From NCBI GenBank assembly GCA_028023455.1, contig JAQFVV010006426.1:1593501-1657500 (forward strand): 64,000 nt of DNA, in the 5' to 3' direction. Below the pieces are notes generated by a model. That model saw nothing but the letters and a program-made list of their open reading frames with translations. It had not been told where the DNA came from and searched no databases. How positions within the stretch are numbered: the stretch's first letter is position 1; each line of letters begins with the position of its first letter. The DNA is from Epiperipatus broadwayi (lineage: Eukaryota > Onychophora > Udeonychophora > Euonychophora > Peripatidae). Position numbers and translations under genes: made by a program. Of this stretch, positions 13,139 to 25,721 are shown in pieces.

Positions 13139-15006
13139 TAAAAATATTTATGAACAGCTTTATGTAGTCAGGAATTTTTAAGTAATTAATAAATTTCACA
13201 TGAATGCTTCCTCACATATATTATTGCATTATTTATTTAAAGGTTGTGAGTTTAATTAAAAAAGTTAGTTATAGTCATTAAAAATTATCTATTTCTTTTA
13301 ATTAACTAAATTTTAAGATTATTGAATTAAAATATTTTTATTAGAGTTAAATTGAAATAATATATTTAAATATTGGAAACATAGAGTTCAAACCTATTTT
13401 TAAAGTCATATTAATATTTATATTTAATAAACACTGAACTAAAGTGAGACAATTTTAACTTTAACATTTTAAAATCAAACGTACAAGCACTTTAAGTCAG
13501 TCATAATTTTGTGATTAAGCATTTTAAAATTATAAACAATTTATTTAAGAAATTTAAATATGGTAAGCTTACTCATAAGATTACGTTTAAGTAATAAATT
13601 TATAAAGGACCTACTGAAATGGCTAATTAGATTCATAAACATTTAATTATTACTTGGAGAGAAAGTTTGCTTATACAAGAAATTAAACTAATAAAATTGT
13701 CTATTAAATACCATGTTATTACAACTTGACATTCAGCTTTAAATCAAAAGCTGACAGTCATAATTTATATTTAAAATAAATAAGTAAATTATGATTGATT
13801 TTGATAAATTAGTACTCAATTAATATGGCTTTAATTTATTTATAAATATGATGCATTTTTGAACAAAAAAATTAATGATATTACCACAAATCATAATAAA
13901 TTTAAATTTAAAAAATATTATATAATAATATTATTCCACGAATTATTTTTGGAAATGATATTTTTATTTGAACCTATGATTATATTTGTTCCTTATACTA
14001 GTATTTAATTATATTTATTTAAATGCATGTAAATAATTATATATTTTATATTTGATATTTTCATTTTAAGATTACAAAAATGAGTAGATATTATCTTCAT
14101 TTTATAACTGTAATGTTTGCAGACAATTTTTAAACAATTTTTATGTAATGAAATATTGAGAGATGTTTGTATAATGCAAAAATATGACAGCAAAGGATGC
14201 TCAATATCAATTTATATAATTTTTACAAACAGCAATTAGTTTATAATGTTTTAAAACATTCATTTATAAACTATAAAGAACTACATTACAGCAAACAGCT
14301 ATTATTTCCGAGGCAGTATTGTGTTACATATATATTAGTGTGAAAATAACTTTTTAACTTTGCTATCTTGTAAAATAAAGCCTGCATGGGATCTTCAGAG
14401 AAATTCTCTCAATCAATTTCTTTAGCACAAAATGGTGAGCTATAACTTTATTTTTTAAAAAATATAACTAAACATGTAGCAGTATAAATTTATTCCCAAT
14501 AGAAAACTATGATTGTTGGGTGACAATTTTTGGCATGGACTAACATTGTCTTGTCGTATGAAATTTAAATGAAAATGTCTCCTTTAAAATGTAAAATTGC
14601 CTACAAACCAACATTTTGAGTAATAGCATTTTTCCATCAAAACATCTAATATTCAGATAAAAAAGTAATTATTTTGTTTTTTTACAACATTATACATGTG
14701 TTCAATTTGGTTTTTATATAGACATTTGTCTGATATCACCTTTCATTATTATTTATATGTTGATATTTTATTAAATCAGGGGGAAAAATAATATTTTATT
14801 ATATATTAAGTATAATGATGCTCAAGTCTAAATGGGTTTATAAGTAACCATTAGAAACCAGACAATATTTAGACAATCTCCCTATGGATAACAATCATGA
14901 ATTGCAAACTGTTGTCAAAGTAACCCTTTTTTAACACTTCTATTGTTAAAAAAAGGTCAAAATAAGAGTCATATATCACATGACCCTATGTCTTAAGCTT
15001 GTAAGT
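13134..15006. other. AT-rich noncoding; one weak first-exon candidate at 14386-14434
   Basis: Mostly low-complexity sequence. The one exon-like item is ATGGGATCTTC... at 14386, open for 16 codons and ending at AATG|GTGAGC (donor at 14435). It could be a first coding exon, but no downstream partner was found, so it is not called as a gene. Confidence 0.3.
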
Positions 15007-15715
15007 TATAAACAATGAGGATTTACAATTCCTCAACAAGCTTTGTGATAAATGCTTAGCCAGAGCCAGCACTTAAAATATCTCTGTCAGGAACCTCCCC
15101 AAACCCCTGACCATGGTTTTATGCTTTGGCACTCATCAGAGAGGTTCCAGGATAGGTTCAGACACTAGATCTAAAAATACCAACCCAAAGTCAAGCACTT
15201 ATCTAAAGGTTATGTATTGAATGGAAAATCTGAAATTTTCAGACATCTACATGTCTTCAAACCCAGCTATCCAACTCAAATAGGTAGATGGGACTGATAG
15301 ATCTTCAGCCATACCATATATATGATCTATGACTTTTATTTTGGCTATTTATAGTCTCTGCCTTAAGTCTTATGCAATGTTAAATTGCTAAGACTACTAA
15401 TATATGGTATGGCTGAAGATCTATCAGCCCCATATAGCTATATGAATTGGATAGCTGGATTTGAAAACATGCAGATGTCTGAAAATTTTCAGATTTTCTA
15501 CTCAACAGATAACCTTTAGATAAGTGATTGGCTTTGGGTTGGTATTTTTAGATCTAGTGTCTAAACCTACACTGGCACCTCTCTGAGGAGTGCCAAAGCA
15601 CAAAACCATGGTCAGGGGTTTGGAAAGGTTCCTGACAGAGATATTTTAAGTGCTGGCTCTGGCTAAGCATTTATCACAAAGCTTGTTGAGGAATTGGCAA
15701 TCCTCATTGTTTATA
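15007..15715. mobile_element. Near-perfect palindromic MITE-like element flanked by TA
   Basis: The left arm (15009 to about 15320) and right arm (about 15401 to 15713) are reverse complements of about 312 bp with only scattered mismatches. The loop is about 80 bp. The ends read TAAACAATGAGG on the left and CCTCATTGTTTA on the right, each bordered by TA (15007-15008 and 15714-15715). A TA duplication is what Tc1/mariner-type elements make, so this is probably a non-autonomous palindromic element of that kind, though many families use TA. There is no open frame. The high arm identity suggests recent origin or gene conversion between the arms. A transcript would form a hairpin of more than 300 bp. 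Confidence 0.8.
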
Positions 15716-17035
15716 TTGGTATTCTGTTTGCAAAAATAATAAAATTAATAAAAAATAAAATTAATTACATATGATAATGAAAATAGAATCTTATTTGAAT
15801 AATATCATGGCTAATTTCATTTTTACTTTTCTATTTATATTATCCTAATAAAACCTCATATGCCACCTTAAAGAAAAATTCACTTTATTTTTGTCATATG
15901 ATTTATATTAATACAATAAAACATCATATTACTAAAATCAGTTGATAGTGGGAGTTTCATCCTACAGTTTTAGAAAGTGGATCTTTGAAAAGACACACTT
16001 TAATCATTAAAGTGTTTTTTGAAACACTTTTTATAAATTTATTTATAGTTGCAAAAATTATTAAGAACACTGAATAATTATGCTCAACTTATTAATAAAA
16101 TGATTTGTATTATTATAATATAAAATTTGCAGAAGATTTTTTAGAATTTTTATATAATACAATGTTGAATGCCAATTATTCATCCCTTTTGGCTTGTTTA
16201 CCACATTTATATCATATGAATACTGGTGCTATTTTATTAACCATTTGTATTAAATAATCTGTTTCTGTTTCTATTTACGATGACTCTTTAATTATTTTTT
16301 TAAGTTTGTGTATTTTATACTGTCTTGCCAATAACCATATCAAAAATTGTGGGTATTATAAAATAAGTAATTTATTTTGAATGTTTATGTGGTCGTTCAT
16401 ACGAGTAAAATGTGACAATGACTGAAATATTTTTAGTAACACTTGAATTTGTAACTTAGTTTTGGTCTGTTATTTAATAATAAATTTGTATATTTAGTTG
16501 ACAATCATAACAGATTTAGCTTCTGAGATTTTATACATTGCATCCAGTTTCATACATGTGTTTTACGCATAGAAGAAACATTATTATTTGATATTGTAAT
16601 TTTTTTTATAGAAAGTCACTTTCAAAAACACATAAAGATTAAAATCAAATGTTTTACAATAGTGATTTATATAAAACACTACGTCTATTAAAATATCTGT
16701 GTGCAAATTATAATGTATAATTGTGTCTATCAAAATAAAACTGAAAAATATGTATCCTTCTTTACTTCTGTTCCAAGATTGTATATTTATTTTTTGATTA
16801 CAGTCAATATAAAAACAAAGACACATATTAAATGATCCCAAGTATTACTCAAATCAAATTTTATTTTACTTTATAATTTGAAGTTAATTTCTAATAATTT
16901 CAGTGTCAAATATGAAATCTGTGATGATTCAATATAGTAATTTTGCCATACCATTAAATAAATAGTTAATAATTATAATAATAATACACTATCCAATACT
17001 TCTGTGATATTACAAATCAGCTATCACAGAATCTA
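15716..17035. other. AT-rich noncoding
   Basis: No genes were seen. A small perfect-looking hairpin lies at about 16000-16035 (AAAGTGTTTTTTGAAACACTTT), and another short one (TCTGTGATA...TATCACAGA) near 17000-17030. Confidence 0.45.
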
Positions 17036-18180
17036 TATAACATCCAGGGTTTATACCCAATTACAATAGTCCACTTCAACAAAAAACAAGTCTCTATATC
17101 AACTCTCTCCAAATGTCATCCTATGTTTAAAGTACTACTTACCATTAAATTATTGAAAAAGTGCTCAAGGATAGCCTAGAATTACACAGTCTACCACTAA
17201 TTTCAAACACGAGTTGGCAAAGAAGCAATGACCTACTGCACAAGCTGCAAAGATCTTCAAAACAGTTAAGAATTCACTTCAGGACCAGTAAAGTATGCAC
17301 CAATTGCAGTTCAACTTGATATAGAAGTGTTTTTTGACTCAGTTGACATCAATACATTAATTAACATGTTGACTGATACCACAATCCCACACACTTATTT
17401 GCATTTGCTGACAAACTTACCACTTAACCATAAAATCCATATCACACTTAATGGAAAAATATATCATTTACCCCCACCCAAACTATATCACAAGTTTTAC
17501 CACTCAGCTCACTATTATTTACTGTTTACATCAACCCACTCATTTTTAAAATCCAACAAAGTATTAAAGGCACTCAGATTTCAGGCACATCACAACATAT
17601 AGCTGGCATTGCATATGTGGATTATATTACAGTCTTCATTTTGTCTAGAAAGCAGATACTAATACTACAGAAAATACATCAAGACTATGAATCAACACAC
17701 CATCTCTAATTTCACTAGACTAAGACTGCATCCTGTTTACTCTACATCAGTAAGTCATGCACACAAAATTTCCAAGGCAAACTATCAGCTTCCTTGGTGT
17801 TCTGTTCTACATGGAGTCAAATGCAATGAAACAGAAAATTACCAAACAAGTTAAAAGATAATGCAGAATAAAACATGACTTCTCTATCAAATGCATGCCT
17901 TTAAAAATATGCTAATGTTGTGCCAGTCAAAACCATATGCTCCCTCAACAAGACTCAAAATCCAAGCAAAAGTACCTCAATGCTGATCATGCTTGAGATA
18001 CATAGGTCTGGAGCAATCCTGAATTTACACCTATTTGTCTATTCTTCGAGTTTCTGACCCAATAAACAACAATCCCAGTGATATAGCATATTTTTTTAAT
18101 TCCAGGCTCAGAAACATAGCGGTAGAGCATAAGATCAGCTTGATGATAATGATCGAAACAAGAGTAGTCTAGGAATAACC
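17036..18180 (+). pseudogene. Decayed LINE-type reverse transcriptase
   Basis: This block is GC-richer than its flanks. Reverse-transcriptase motif A is readable as VQLDIEVFFDSVD, with the catalytic-position Asp codon at 17318-17320. About 300 bp on, but in a different frame, comes AGIAYVDYITVFI, the expected AYADD box (motif C) with both flanking positions damaged (YVDY, Asp codon 17620-17622). A frameshift lies between about 17560 and 17590, and several stops follow. The spacing of the two motifs matches the palm domain of non-LTR retrotransposons. The clade cannot be assigned. It cannot encode an active enzyme. A 91-codon open stretch at 17327-17602 is part of this relic and not a separate gene. 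Confidence 0.65.
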
Positions 18181-18705
18181 TTTATTACAGTTATTTTATT
18201 TAATTCTAAACTATTAACTAGAAAATAATAATTTAAAACAAATCAGAATTTACATGAAATATATTTTTAATAAAATATTAAGAAAACGCATATATATGTT
18301 ACAAAATGTTTCATGCTTGGGGTGACATTATTTATTTACAGAATGGGGGATTTTTTTTTATAAAATTTCCTTTACATTAATTATTGAATGGATATAATTT
18401 TATGAAGTGTATTATAGCTTGTGCAGGGTTAATATGTCAATTTAAAGATGTTTACAGATAAAATGCTGTGGATGCATCACACAAATATAAAAGATCGTGA
18501 TAGGTTTAGATAATTAATGATATAAAAAGTACCTTGTGATTTAAAAGTAAATGATTTTGGTAAACAGGCAAAAATATACAATCTTAATCATTTATCTTCT
18601 TATGAAAATCATTATTTGTGTTCTTTTACTGGAATTGTTAAGAAAAGATGTCTTTGGAACAAACAATGTGATACATTTACGAGAATAAGTAAGTTATAAA
18701 ATCAT
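18181..18705. other. AT-rich noncoding, nothing recognised
   Basis: No open block or repeat was seen before the tandem duplication that begins near 18706. Confidence 0.5.
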
Positions 18706-19707
18706 TTATACAAAGTGATTTACGTCTATGATAATCAATAACAATTTTAAACAAAAGCATTTTAAATCTATGAACTGAATGTATTTTATGAAAGGAGTCA
18801 TTATTTTTAACACATCATTATGACTAATCAAAGGTCAAACAAGCATAAATTAATATAATAAAACAATAACGTTACTGGCATGTCATTAGAGAAATATCAA
18901 TCTTATGTTAGTTGAATACTTCATCATTTCAACACATTTGAGAATAAATAAGTATAGATACAACTGCACAATTTTTGGTAGAATAATTCTGAATGGAGAG
19001 GCCAGGTTTGAATATCCAGACCCAACTGTATGGAACTTCTGCAGCACAATCAAAACCCCATAAATCTTGCATTCCACAGGAAGTAGCATATACCCCTGAT
19101 TATGAATGATTTTGAGCAAAGGATGGGGATCTTCAGACTTTCAAAGACCCCCAATGACAAAGCAATAAAAAATATATGTAAGTACCATAAGAGAACGATC
19201 AGATATGCCAGCAGCATTATGCCTAAGAGATAAAATGAATACACTATAGTCCTAAGCCTGAAAATAATTTGACCTCTGCAAAAAGGATATGTTTAAACAA
19301 AAAATCATTAATCAAATAATAACTCTTCACTATTCAGGATAAACCAATAAAATTATTTTAAATTCGATTCCCATCAATGTTTTTAGTAATAGAACTAACC
19401 CTCCAGTAAATGGCAAGATAGGAAGATAACAATATTAAGGTTAACATTCTTTTAAATGACAACTTAGAAATAAATTTAAATTATACAGTAAAACTATGCA
19501 TCCACAGTAAAACATTTTATATAAAAAAATGTGAATAAAAGATTTTGGGTAGTTGTGGAGGGACCATACTGCCTCCATCAGATGGCACTGTGATACCATC
19601 AACAACCAGCCCGAAGCCTGCAAGTAATAAATTTATATATGAAATTAGCTGAAAATTGACAAATAAAAATGCTTCAGGCAATATGTATCCAAGAAATACA
19701 TCCAAAT

Positions 19708-20100
19708 ACAAATTATAAAAAAAACCAAGAAAATGTTATAAAATTCAAATTAAAAAAAAAAAAATCCATGAAAAAGTGATAAAGATCTACTCCCCCCTTT
19801 AAAATCAAAAATTCTTCACTTAAATTGAAAAATAAAGAAGCCTGATGCTATATATATATATGCAAAAAATACATTGAAAGTACAAATTATAAAAAAAAAA
19901 CAAGAAAATCCTATAAAATTTAAATTAAAAAAAAATTCCATGAAAATACGAGAAAGATCCCCTCCCCCCAAATCAAAATTTCTTCACTTAAATTGAAAAA
20001 TAAAAAAGCCTGAGGATATATATATATACAAGAAATACATCGAAAGTACAAATTTTAAAAAAAAACAAGAAAATCCTATAAAATTCAAATTAAAAAAAAA
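19708..20100. repeat. Tandem subrepeats of about 170 bp in the left foldback arm
   Basis: Units start with ACAAATT near 19708, 19882 and 20048. Each carries an A-rich tract, CAAGAAAAT, a C-rich patch (CCCCTCCCCCC) and a short TATATATA. The right arm holds the inverted equivalents near 22480-22760 with fewer complete units. Confidence 0.75.
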
Positions 20101-20240
20101 AGAAATCAAAGTCGACAAACTAAGAAACATGGCAGAGAGAGAATGGGAAATCCAAAAACATCAAATTATTTATCTTTAACATTTGCAAATATGAATTGGC
20201 AAATTAAATAGCTTTCAATATTTGCAAACTATCAGATTTA

Positions 20241-20550
20241 AAAGCAATGGTTATATAAAGTAAAAAAAAATATTACTGGTTTGAAATTATGGCATCTCAT
20301 CCAAAAAAAGTCAAATGTAAAACACCCCCCTCCCCCAATGAAGAATTTCTATCCCAAAATAATGGAAATGGCAAAATTAAATCAAAGAATTACTTCTAAA
20401 ATACAAATAAAAAAATTTGATCAAAATAATTAAAAGCAATGGTTATATAAACTAAAAAGAATATTACTGGTTGAAATTATGGCACCTCATCCAAAAGAAG
20501 TCAAACATAAACCCCTCTCCACCAATGAAGAATTTCTATCCAAAAATAAC
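20241..20550. repeat. Second tandem subrepeat type in the left foldback arm
   Basis: Two units, at about 20241-20363 and 20430-20550, contain AGCAATGGTTATATAAA and GAAATTATGGCA, followed by a C-rich patch and AATGAAGAATTTCTATCC. Inverted partners lie at about 22080-22400. Confidence 0.7.
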
Positions 20551-21186
20551 AAATTATTTATCTTCAAAGCATTTAATTGTTATCTGGCTTTCAAATTATG
20601 GCATATCTAAATTGATCAATAATATTTAAATAATTAAAAAGCAATAAACTAATATACAAAAATAATTACCAAAGTCCTTCCAATCATTTGTAGTAGGCAG
20701 TTGAATGTGTTCAGCATAAAAATCCATTAAGAAGAACATTATTTTGATTTAGAATTTTGAAGCTTTGAACATACCTGAATAGTAACAGAAGATTAAGTAA
20801 TGATGGTTATTTGGTGTAAAAAAATACAGCAAAGATGACATAATTTTGAAGCTTTGAACACATGTAATGGCATTTACACAATTATGAGTTTCTCAATGTC
20901 CTGCCTTGTTTACAACTCTTTTTTAATTAAAATTATCAAATAATAAATGATTCTTCAGCATTTTGACAAAAAGCATATTTCATTATATTTTATTTAAATG
21001 AAGTTGCAAATTGAAATGTGATGTAATAGCTCTTTCTTACATTAAAAAATATAGGCACAAACAATTTATCCTTCCACAAAATATAACACCACCAATGCAA
21101 TTCAAAATATGAAATGATTTTTTAGCATTTTGCTAAAGAGAAAATATTTTTTTAAAAATATATTTTAGTACTATATTCTGTGCATA

Positions 21187-21187
<1 letters not shown>

Positions 21188-21245
<58 letters not shown>

Positions 21246-21348
21246 ATGCATATTTAATTATGTTTTATTTAAACAAAGTTTAGCATATTAGAAAAAAATG
21301 TAGGTGCATTTGCAACTTTCTTTAAATAAAACAATTAAATATGCATCT

Positions 21349-21380
<32 letters not shown>

Positions 21381-21382
21381 CT
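21188..21382. repeat. Central palindrome of the foldback element with paired TA tracts
   Basis: TA tracts at about 21190-21243 and 21351-21380 sit symmetrically around the loop at 21281-21311. The sequences between tract and loop (AAGATGCATATTTAATTATG and its counterpart) are inverted copies. This is the symmetry centre of the 3.37 kb element. Confidence 0.85.
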
Positions 21383-23310
21383 ATGCACAGAATATCATAC
21401 TAAAGTATATTTTTAAAAAAATATTTTCTCATTGGCAAAATGCTGAAAAATCATTTTGTATTTTGAATTGCATTGGTGAAGTTATATTTTATAGAAGGGT
21501 ACATTGTTTGTGCCTATATTTTTTTAGTGTAAAAAAGAGCTATTACATCACATTTTAATTTGCAACTTTGTTTAAATAAAACATAATGAAATATGCATCT
21601 TATATATAATTTCCAGAATTTGGTAATAAAGTATATTTTAAAGAAAATCATTTCTCTTTGTCAAAATTCTGAAGAATCATTTATTATTTGATAATTTTAA
21701 TTAAAGAGCAGTTGTAAACAAGGCAGGACATTGAGAAACTCATAATTGTGTAAATGCCATTACATGTGTTCAAAGCTTCAAAATTATGTCATCTTTGCTG
21801 TATTTTTTACACCAAATAACCATCATTACTTAATCTTCTGTTACTACTCAAGTGTGTTCAAAGCTTCAAAATTCTAAATCAAAATAATATTCTTCTTAAT
21901 GGATTTTTATGCTGAACACATTCAAGTGTTTACTATAAATGATTGGAAGGACTTTGGTAAATATTTTTTGTGTAGTGGTTTATTACTTTTTAATTATTTA
22001 AATATTATTGATCAATTTAGATATGCCATAATTTTAAAGCCAGATAACAGTTAATTGCTTTGAAGCTAAATAATTTCAGTTATTTTTGGATAGAAAGTCT
22101 TCATTGGGGGAAGGGGAGTTTACATTTGACTTCTTTTGGATGAGATGCCATAATTTCAAAACAGTAGTATTCTTTTTAATTTATATAACTATTGCTTTAA
22201 TTATTTTTGATCGAATTTTTTTTATTTGTATTTTAAAAGTATTTGTTTGATTTAATTTGTCCATTTCAATTATTTTTGGATAGAAATTATTCATTGAAGG
22301 AGGGTGGATGTTTTACATTTGACTTCTTTTGGCTGAGATGCCATAATTTCACAACAGTAATATTTTTTTACTTTATATAATCGTTGCTTTTAAATCTTAT
22401 AGTTTGCAAATATTGAAATCTACTTAATTTGCTGATTTATATTTGCAAATGTTAAAGGTAAATAATTTGTGTTTTTGGATTTCTCGCTCTCTCTCTGCCA
22501 TGTTTCTTAGTTTATCGATTTTGCTTTATTTTTTTTTTAATTTGAATTTTATAGGATTTTCTTGTTTTTTTTTTATAATTTGTACTTTTGATCTATTTCT
22601 TGGATAGATATATTCTCAGATTTATTTATTTTTTGATTTAAGTAAAGAAATTTTGATTTTGGAAGGGGGGAAAGAGTAGATCTTTATCGTATTTTCATGA
22701 ATTTTTTTTTTAATTTGAATTTTATAGCATTTTCTTGTTTTTTTTTATAATTTGTACTTTTGATGTATTTCTTGGATATGTATTGCCTGAGGCATTTTTA
22801 TTTGTCAATTTTCAGCCACTTTTGTATATAAATTCATCACTTGCAGGCTTTGGGCTGATTGTTGATGGTGTTGCAGCGCCATCTGATGGTGGCAGTACTG
22901 TCCCTCCACGATTACCAAGATTTATATATAAAAACCAACCTAGCAAGTGATTTGTGTTAAAATGGATAAAACTTTACTAATAAATTTGAAATAAAACCCC
23001 TGCTTCTTTCCCCATTAATCAAATAAAAAAAACCATTATTACAGTCGCAAGATTGAATGATATTGGCATATTAATTAAAAATGATAATTTGTTTACATAT
23101 ATAACATGAATATATTAAAGATATCTAATGGAACTGCACAAAGTTATATATGAGTTCAAGCATGAAAGGTAAGTTAAAAATTACACTAAAGTAGTAGGGA
23201 TTACAGAGAGAGAGAGAGTTCAAAAACAAAATTAGCAAGTGTTAAACACTAATACATTAATGAAATCATAGTTTTATTACATATTATACAAATTTAAAGC
23301 AGCTCTTCAT

Positions 23311-24525
23311 TAATACAAATTGATTTACACTGGGAATCAATAACAATTTTAAACAAAGACAATTTAAATCAACAAACTGTATTTTATAAAATGAGTCATT
23401 ATTTTCAAACATCATTGTGACTAAGAAATAATCAAACAGGCATAAATCAATTTAATAAAATAATAATACTGGCATGTCATTAGATAAATACAAATTTTAT
23501 GATAGTTGAATACTTTGTCATTTCAACACATTTGTGAATGAATCAGGGATAATATGCACATGCAATTTTTGGTGGAACAGTACCAAATGGAAATGGTGGA
23601 GTTGAATGCCCAGATCCAGCTGTATAAAACTTCCACAGCACAATCAAAACTTTATTAACCTCACATTCCACAGGGAGTAGAGAATATCCCTGATTATGAA
23701 CAATTTTGAGAAAGTAGGACAGGGAGCTTTGGACTTTCAAGTCTCTTAATGACAAAGCAATTAAAAATATATATGGAAGTACCATAAGAGAAAGAATAGG
23801 TATTCCAGCAGTGTTATGCCTAAGAGATAAAATTAATATACTATATTCTAAATTCTGAAAATAATTTGACCTATGCACAAGGATAAGTTTAAACAAAGAA
23901 TCATTAATCAAATTATAACTGTTACTAACTCCTAACTATTTAGGGTAAACTAATAAAATTATTTTAAAATTCGATTCCCATCAATGTTTTTAGTAATGGA
24001 ACTAACCCTCCAGCAAATGGCAAGATGGGATGATAACAATATTAAGGTACACATTGTTTTAAATGACAATTTAGGAATATTTTCAAAAAATAAAGTGAAC
24101 ATATGCATCCACAATAAAACGTTTTAGATAAAAAGTATGTTTAAAAGATTTAAATATAAAAACCAACTTAGTGAGCAATTTCTGTTAAAATGAATAAAAC
24201 TTTACTAATAAATTTTAAATGAAACCCCTGCTTCTTTCCCCATTAAACAAATAAAATAAAACCTTAGTAGACTCATGAGGTTGAATGATATTGGCTTATT
24301 AATTAAGGAGCATAAATTGTTTACATACAAAACATGAATACATTAAAGATATCTAATGTAGCCACACAAAGTTATATATAAAAGTTCAAGAGTGAAAGGT
24401 AAGTTAAACATTACACTAAAATAGTAAGGAATACAGATAGAGAGTTTAAGAACAAAATTAGCAGGAGTTATACACTAATACATTAATGAAGTCATAGTCT
24501 CCTTACATATTATTTAAATTTAAAG
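23311..24525. repeat. Copy B of the tandem unit, holding the empty target site
   Basis: It aligns with both halves of copy A. At 24149-24158 it reads AAAAGATTTAAATATAAAAACC, which is copy A's two flanks joined with a single GATTT and one base change. A 122-codon minus-strand open frame (23543-23911) has a broken counterpart in copy A and matches nothing I know. It may be a remnant of a protein once encoded by the unit, or chance. Confidence 0.8.
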
Positions 24526-25189
24526 TAAGGTTAGCTCAGGAAAGCACAGCATAGCAGGCAGCAATCATGGTCAGCACTTGGTCATCTTGTATGGATGATC
24601 AGATGGATAAAACATGGCACCATCAGGCAAACAGTTCTCCAAAAAGGAGAGACAGGTGAAAGATTCCTCTACTTAAAGTTCATAGTGCCGAACTTTTGTT
24701 AACTTCTTAAAATTTGAAGATTTGGAAACACTTCTTGAATCTGAAAATTTCTTTACTAATTGAAAAGAATTTACTAAGTAACTAAGAGACTTTTTTGTTC
24801 TATAAGCCATTTTATACTTTTATAATCCCCCCAAGAATGTGATTCTACTTGTCCACAGCTATCCCTGTAATCTCTTGATTTTAATTATTAAAATATTTAA
24901 TTAGCAAAATTTATTTAAAACAGATAAGACTCAAAATACCAATTTAGATATTTGTAAAGATTTGCAAATGATCTAACAAAAATATTCCTCATATTTTAAA
25001 TGAAATTTTATAATTTTAATTAGTGAAAATAATCTGACTACAGATAAAGATGATTTTAGCTTGTTAATGATTTTAAAAGTATTTTGAACCTTCCCCATTT
25101 TTCTTTTGTTTTTGAATTCCAACATTTTAATTAAAATACATATATAAAATCTATAATTTTCAGCAATAAGTATATATATATATATATAT
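24526..25189. other. Noncoding, then a short TA tract
   Basis: A GC-richer patch at 24530-24680 has an open run from ATG at 24567 ending at GGAGAGACAG|GTGAAA. It is only 30 codons long with an in-frame stop just upstream, so it is not called. The rest is AT-rich, ending in TA repeats at 25171-25189. Confidence 0.4.
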
Positions 25190-25721
25190 TGTAACAGGCA
25201 CTTACATACGTTCCATTATTTTTTATTAGTAAACATATAAAAAAAAAGTTCGCCAATAAAAACTTTTTTTTTTAAGAATTAAAAATAAAAAAAATCATCT
25301 TAAACTCACATATATATAAAATTGCACAGATAAATAATTATTAAAATAAAACTTTATTAAAGAAAAAGTATTTTAAAAACAAAAACTTAAAAAGATTTAG
25401 AGATAAAAATATATCTTTAATTTTGGAAAACACATTAATTAATCAGAAATGGAAATGATTGTTTTAATTAGTTAAAAGTAAACTAGCCTTGGGCATTTAA
25501 ATGTAAAAACATCGGTCAGATAGGAAAACAATAGAAACTAATAGCCAATGAAGAGAAAAGCAATGGAATCAGACCTCAGTGAAAAGACCATCTCATTGAT
25601 GACGCAATGTAAATTCAATCCTTCAAATTAATATAAAAAGACAAGTTTGGAAATTATTGGGGAGGATAGATTATTTACAAGGTGACAGATATGTGTTAGT
25701 GCTGAAGTGAAGGAGAAGGGA
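25190..25721 (+). repeat. Partial (5') copy of the LTR-like repeat
   Basis: It starts TGTAACAGGCAC after a TA tract and matches the first 535 bp of the long copy at 26116 with roughly 15-20 differences. It stops after GAAGGAGAAGGGA, exactly where the long copy continues into a hairpin. The 394-bp piece 25722-26115 then intervenes and has no match here. High identity to its neighbour and lower identity to the copy at 46.8 kb point to a local duplication. Confidence 0.8.

Larger units (their letters stand above)
19546..22918. mobile_element. 3.37 kb foldback transposon inserted in copy A
   Basis: The element consists almost entirely of two inverted arms, 19546-21280 and 21312-22918, with a loop of about 30 bp. 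The ends pair as TGGGTAGTTGTGG and (reverse complement of the right end) TTGGTAATCGTGG, followed by matching GAGGGAC and further paired sequence. The 5-bp GATTT lies outside both ends (19541-19545 and 22919-22923). Copy B has one GATTT at the same point and no insert, which defines the boundaries. Each arm contains internal tandem subrepeats, as in Drosophila Foldback elements. There is no transposase, so it is non-autonomous. The superfamily is unknown; the duplication could also be read as 4 or 6 bp. Confidence 0.88.
18706..23300. repeat. Copy A of a roughly 1.2 kb tandem unit, split by a foldback insertion
   Basis: The two halves of copy A are 18706-19545 and 22919 to about 23300. Together they align in order and orientation with copy B at about 23311-24525. 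Shared landmarks include AATCAATAACAATTTTAAAC near the start, ACTGGCATGTCATTAGA, TTCGATTCCCATCAATG and CCCCTGCTTCTTTCCCC. Divergence is moderate (many point changes, small indels), so the duplication is old. Copy A shows scattered minus-strand reading frames that are broken relative to copy B. The unit may itself be a dead repeat; no family was recognised. Confidence 0.85.

Noticed and set aside
17327-17602. 91-codon frame as an independent gene
   Set aside because: It is one frame of the decayed reverse transcriptase; the motif A region lies within it and motif C follows in another frame.
18140-18175. Hammerhead-like TTGATGA...CGAAAC
   Set aside because: First box imperfect and no stem II can form between the boxes.
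23543-23911. 122-codon minus frame as a gene
   Set aside because: It lies in a tandem unit whose other copy is broken in this frame; no recognisable domain.
24567-24655. Start exon with donor
   Set aside because: Only 30 codons, in-frame stop just upstream, no partner exon.
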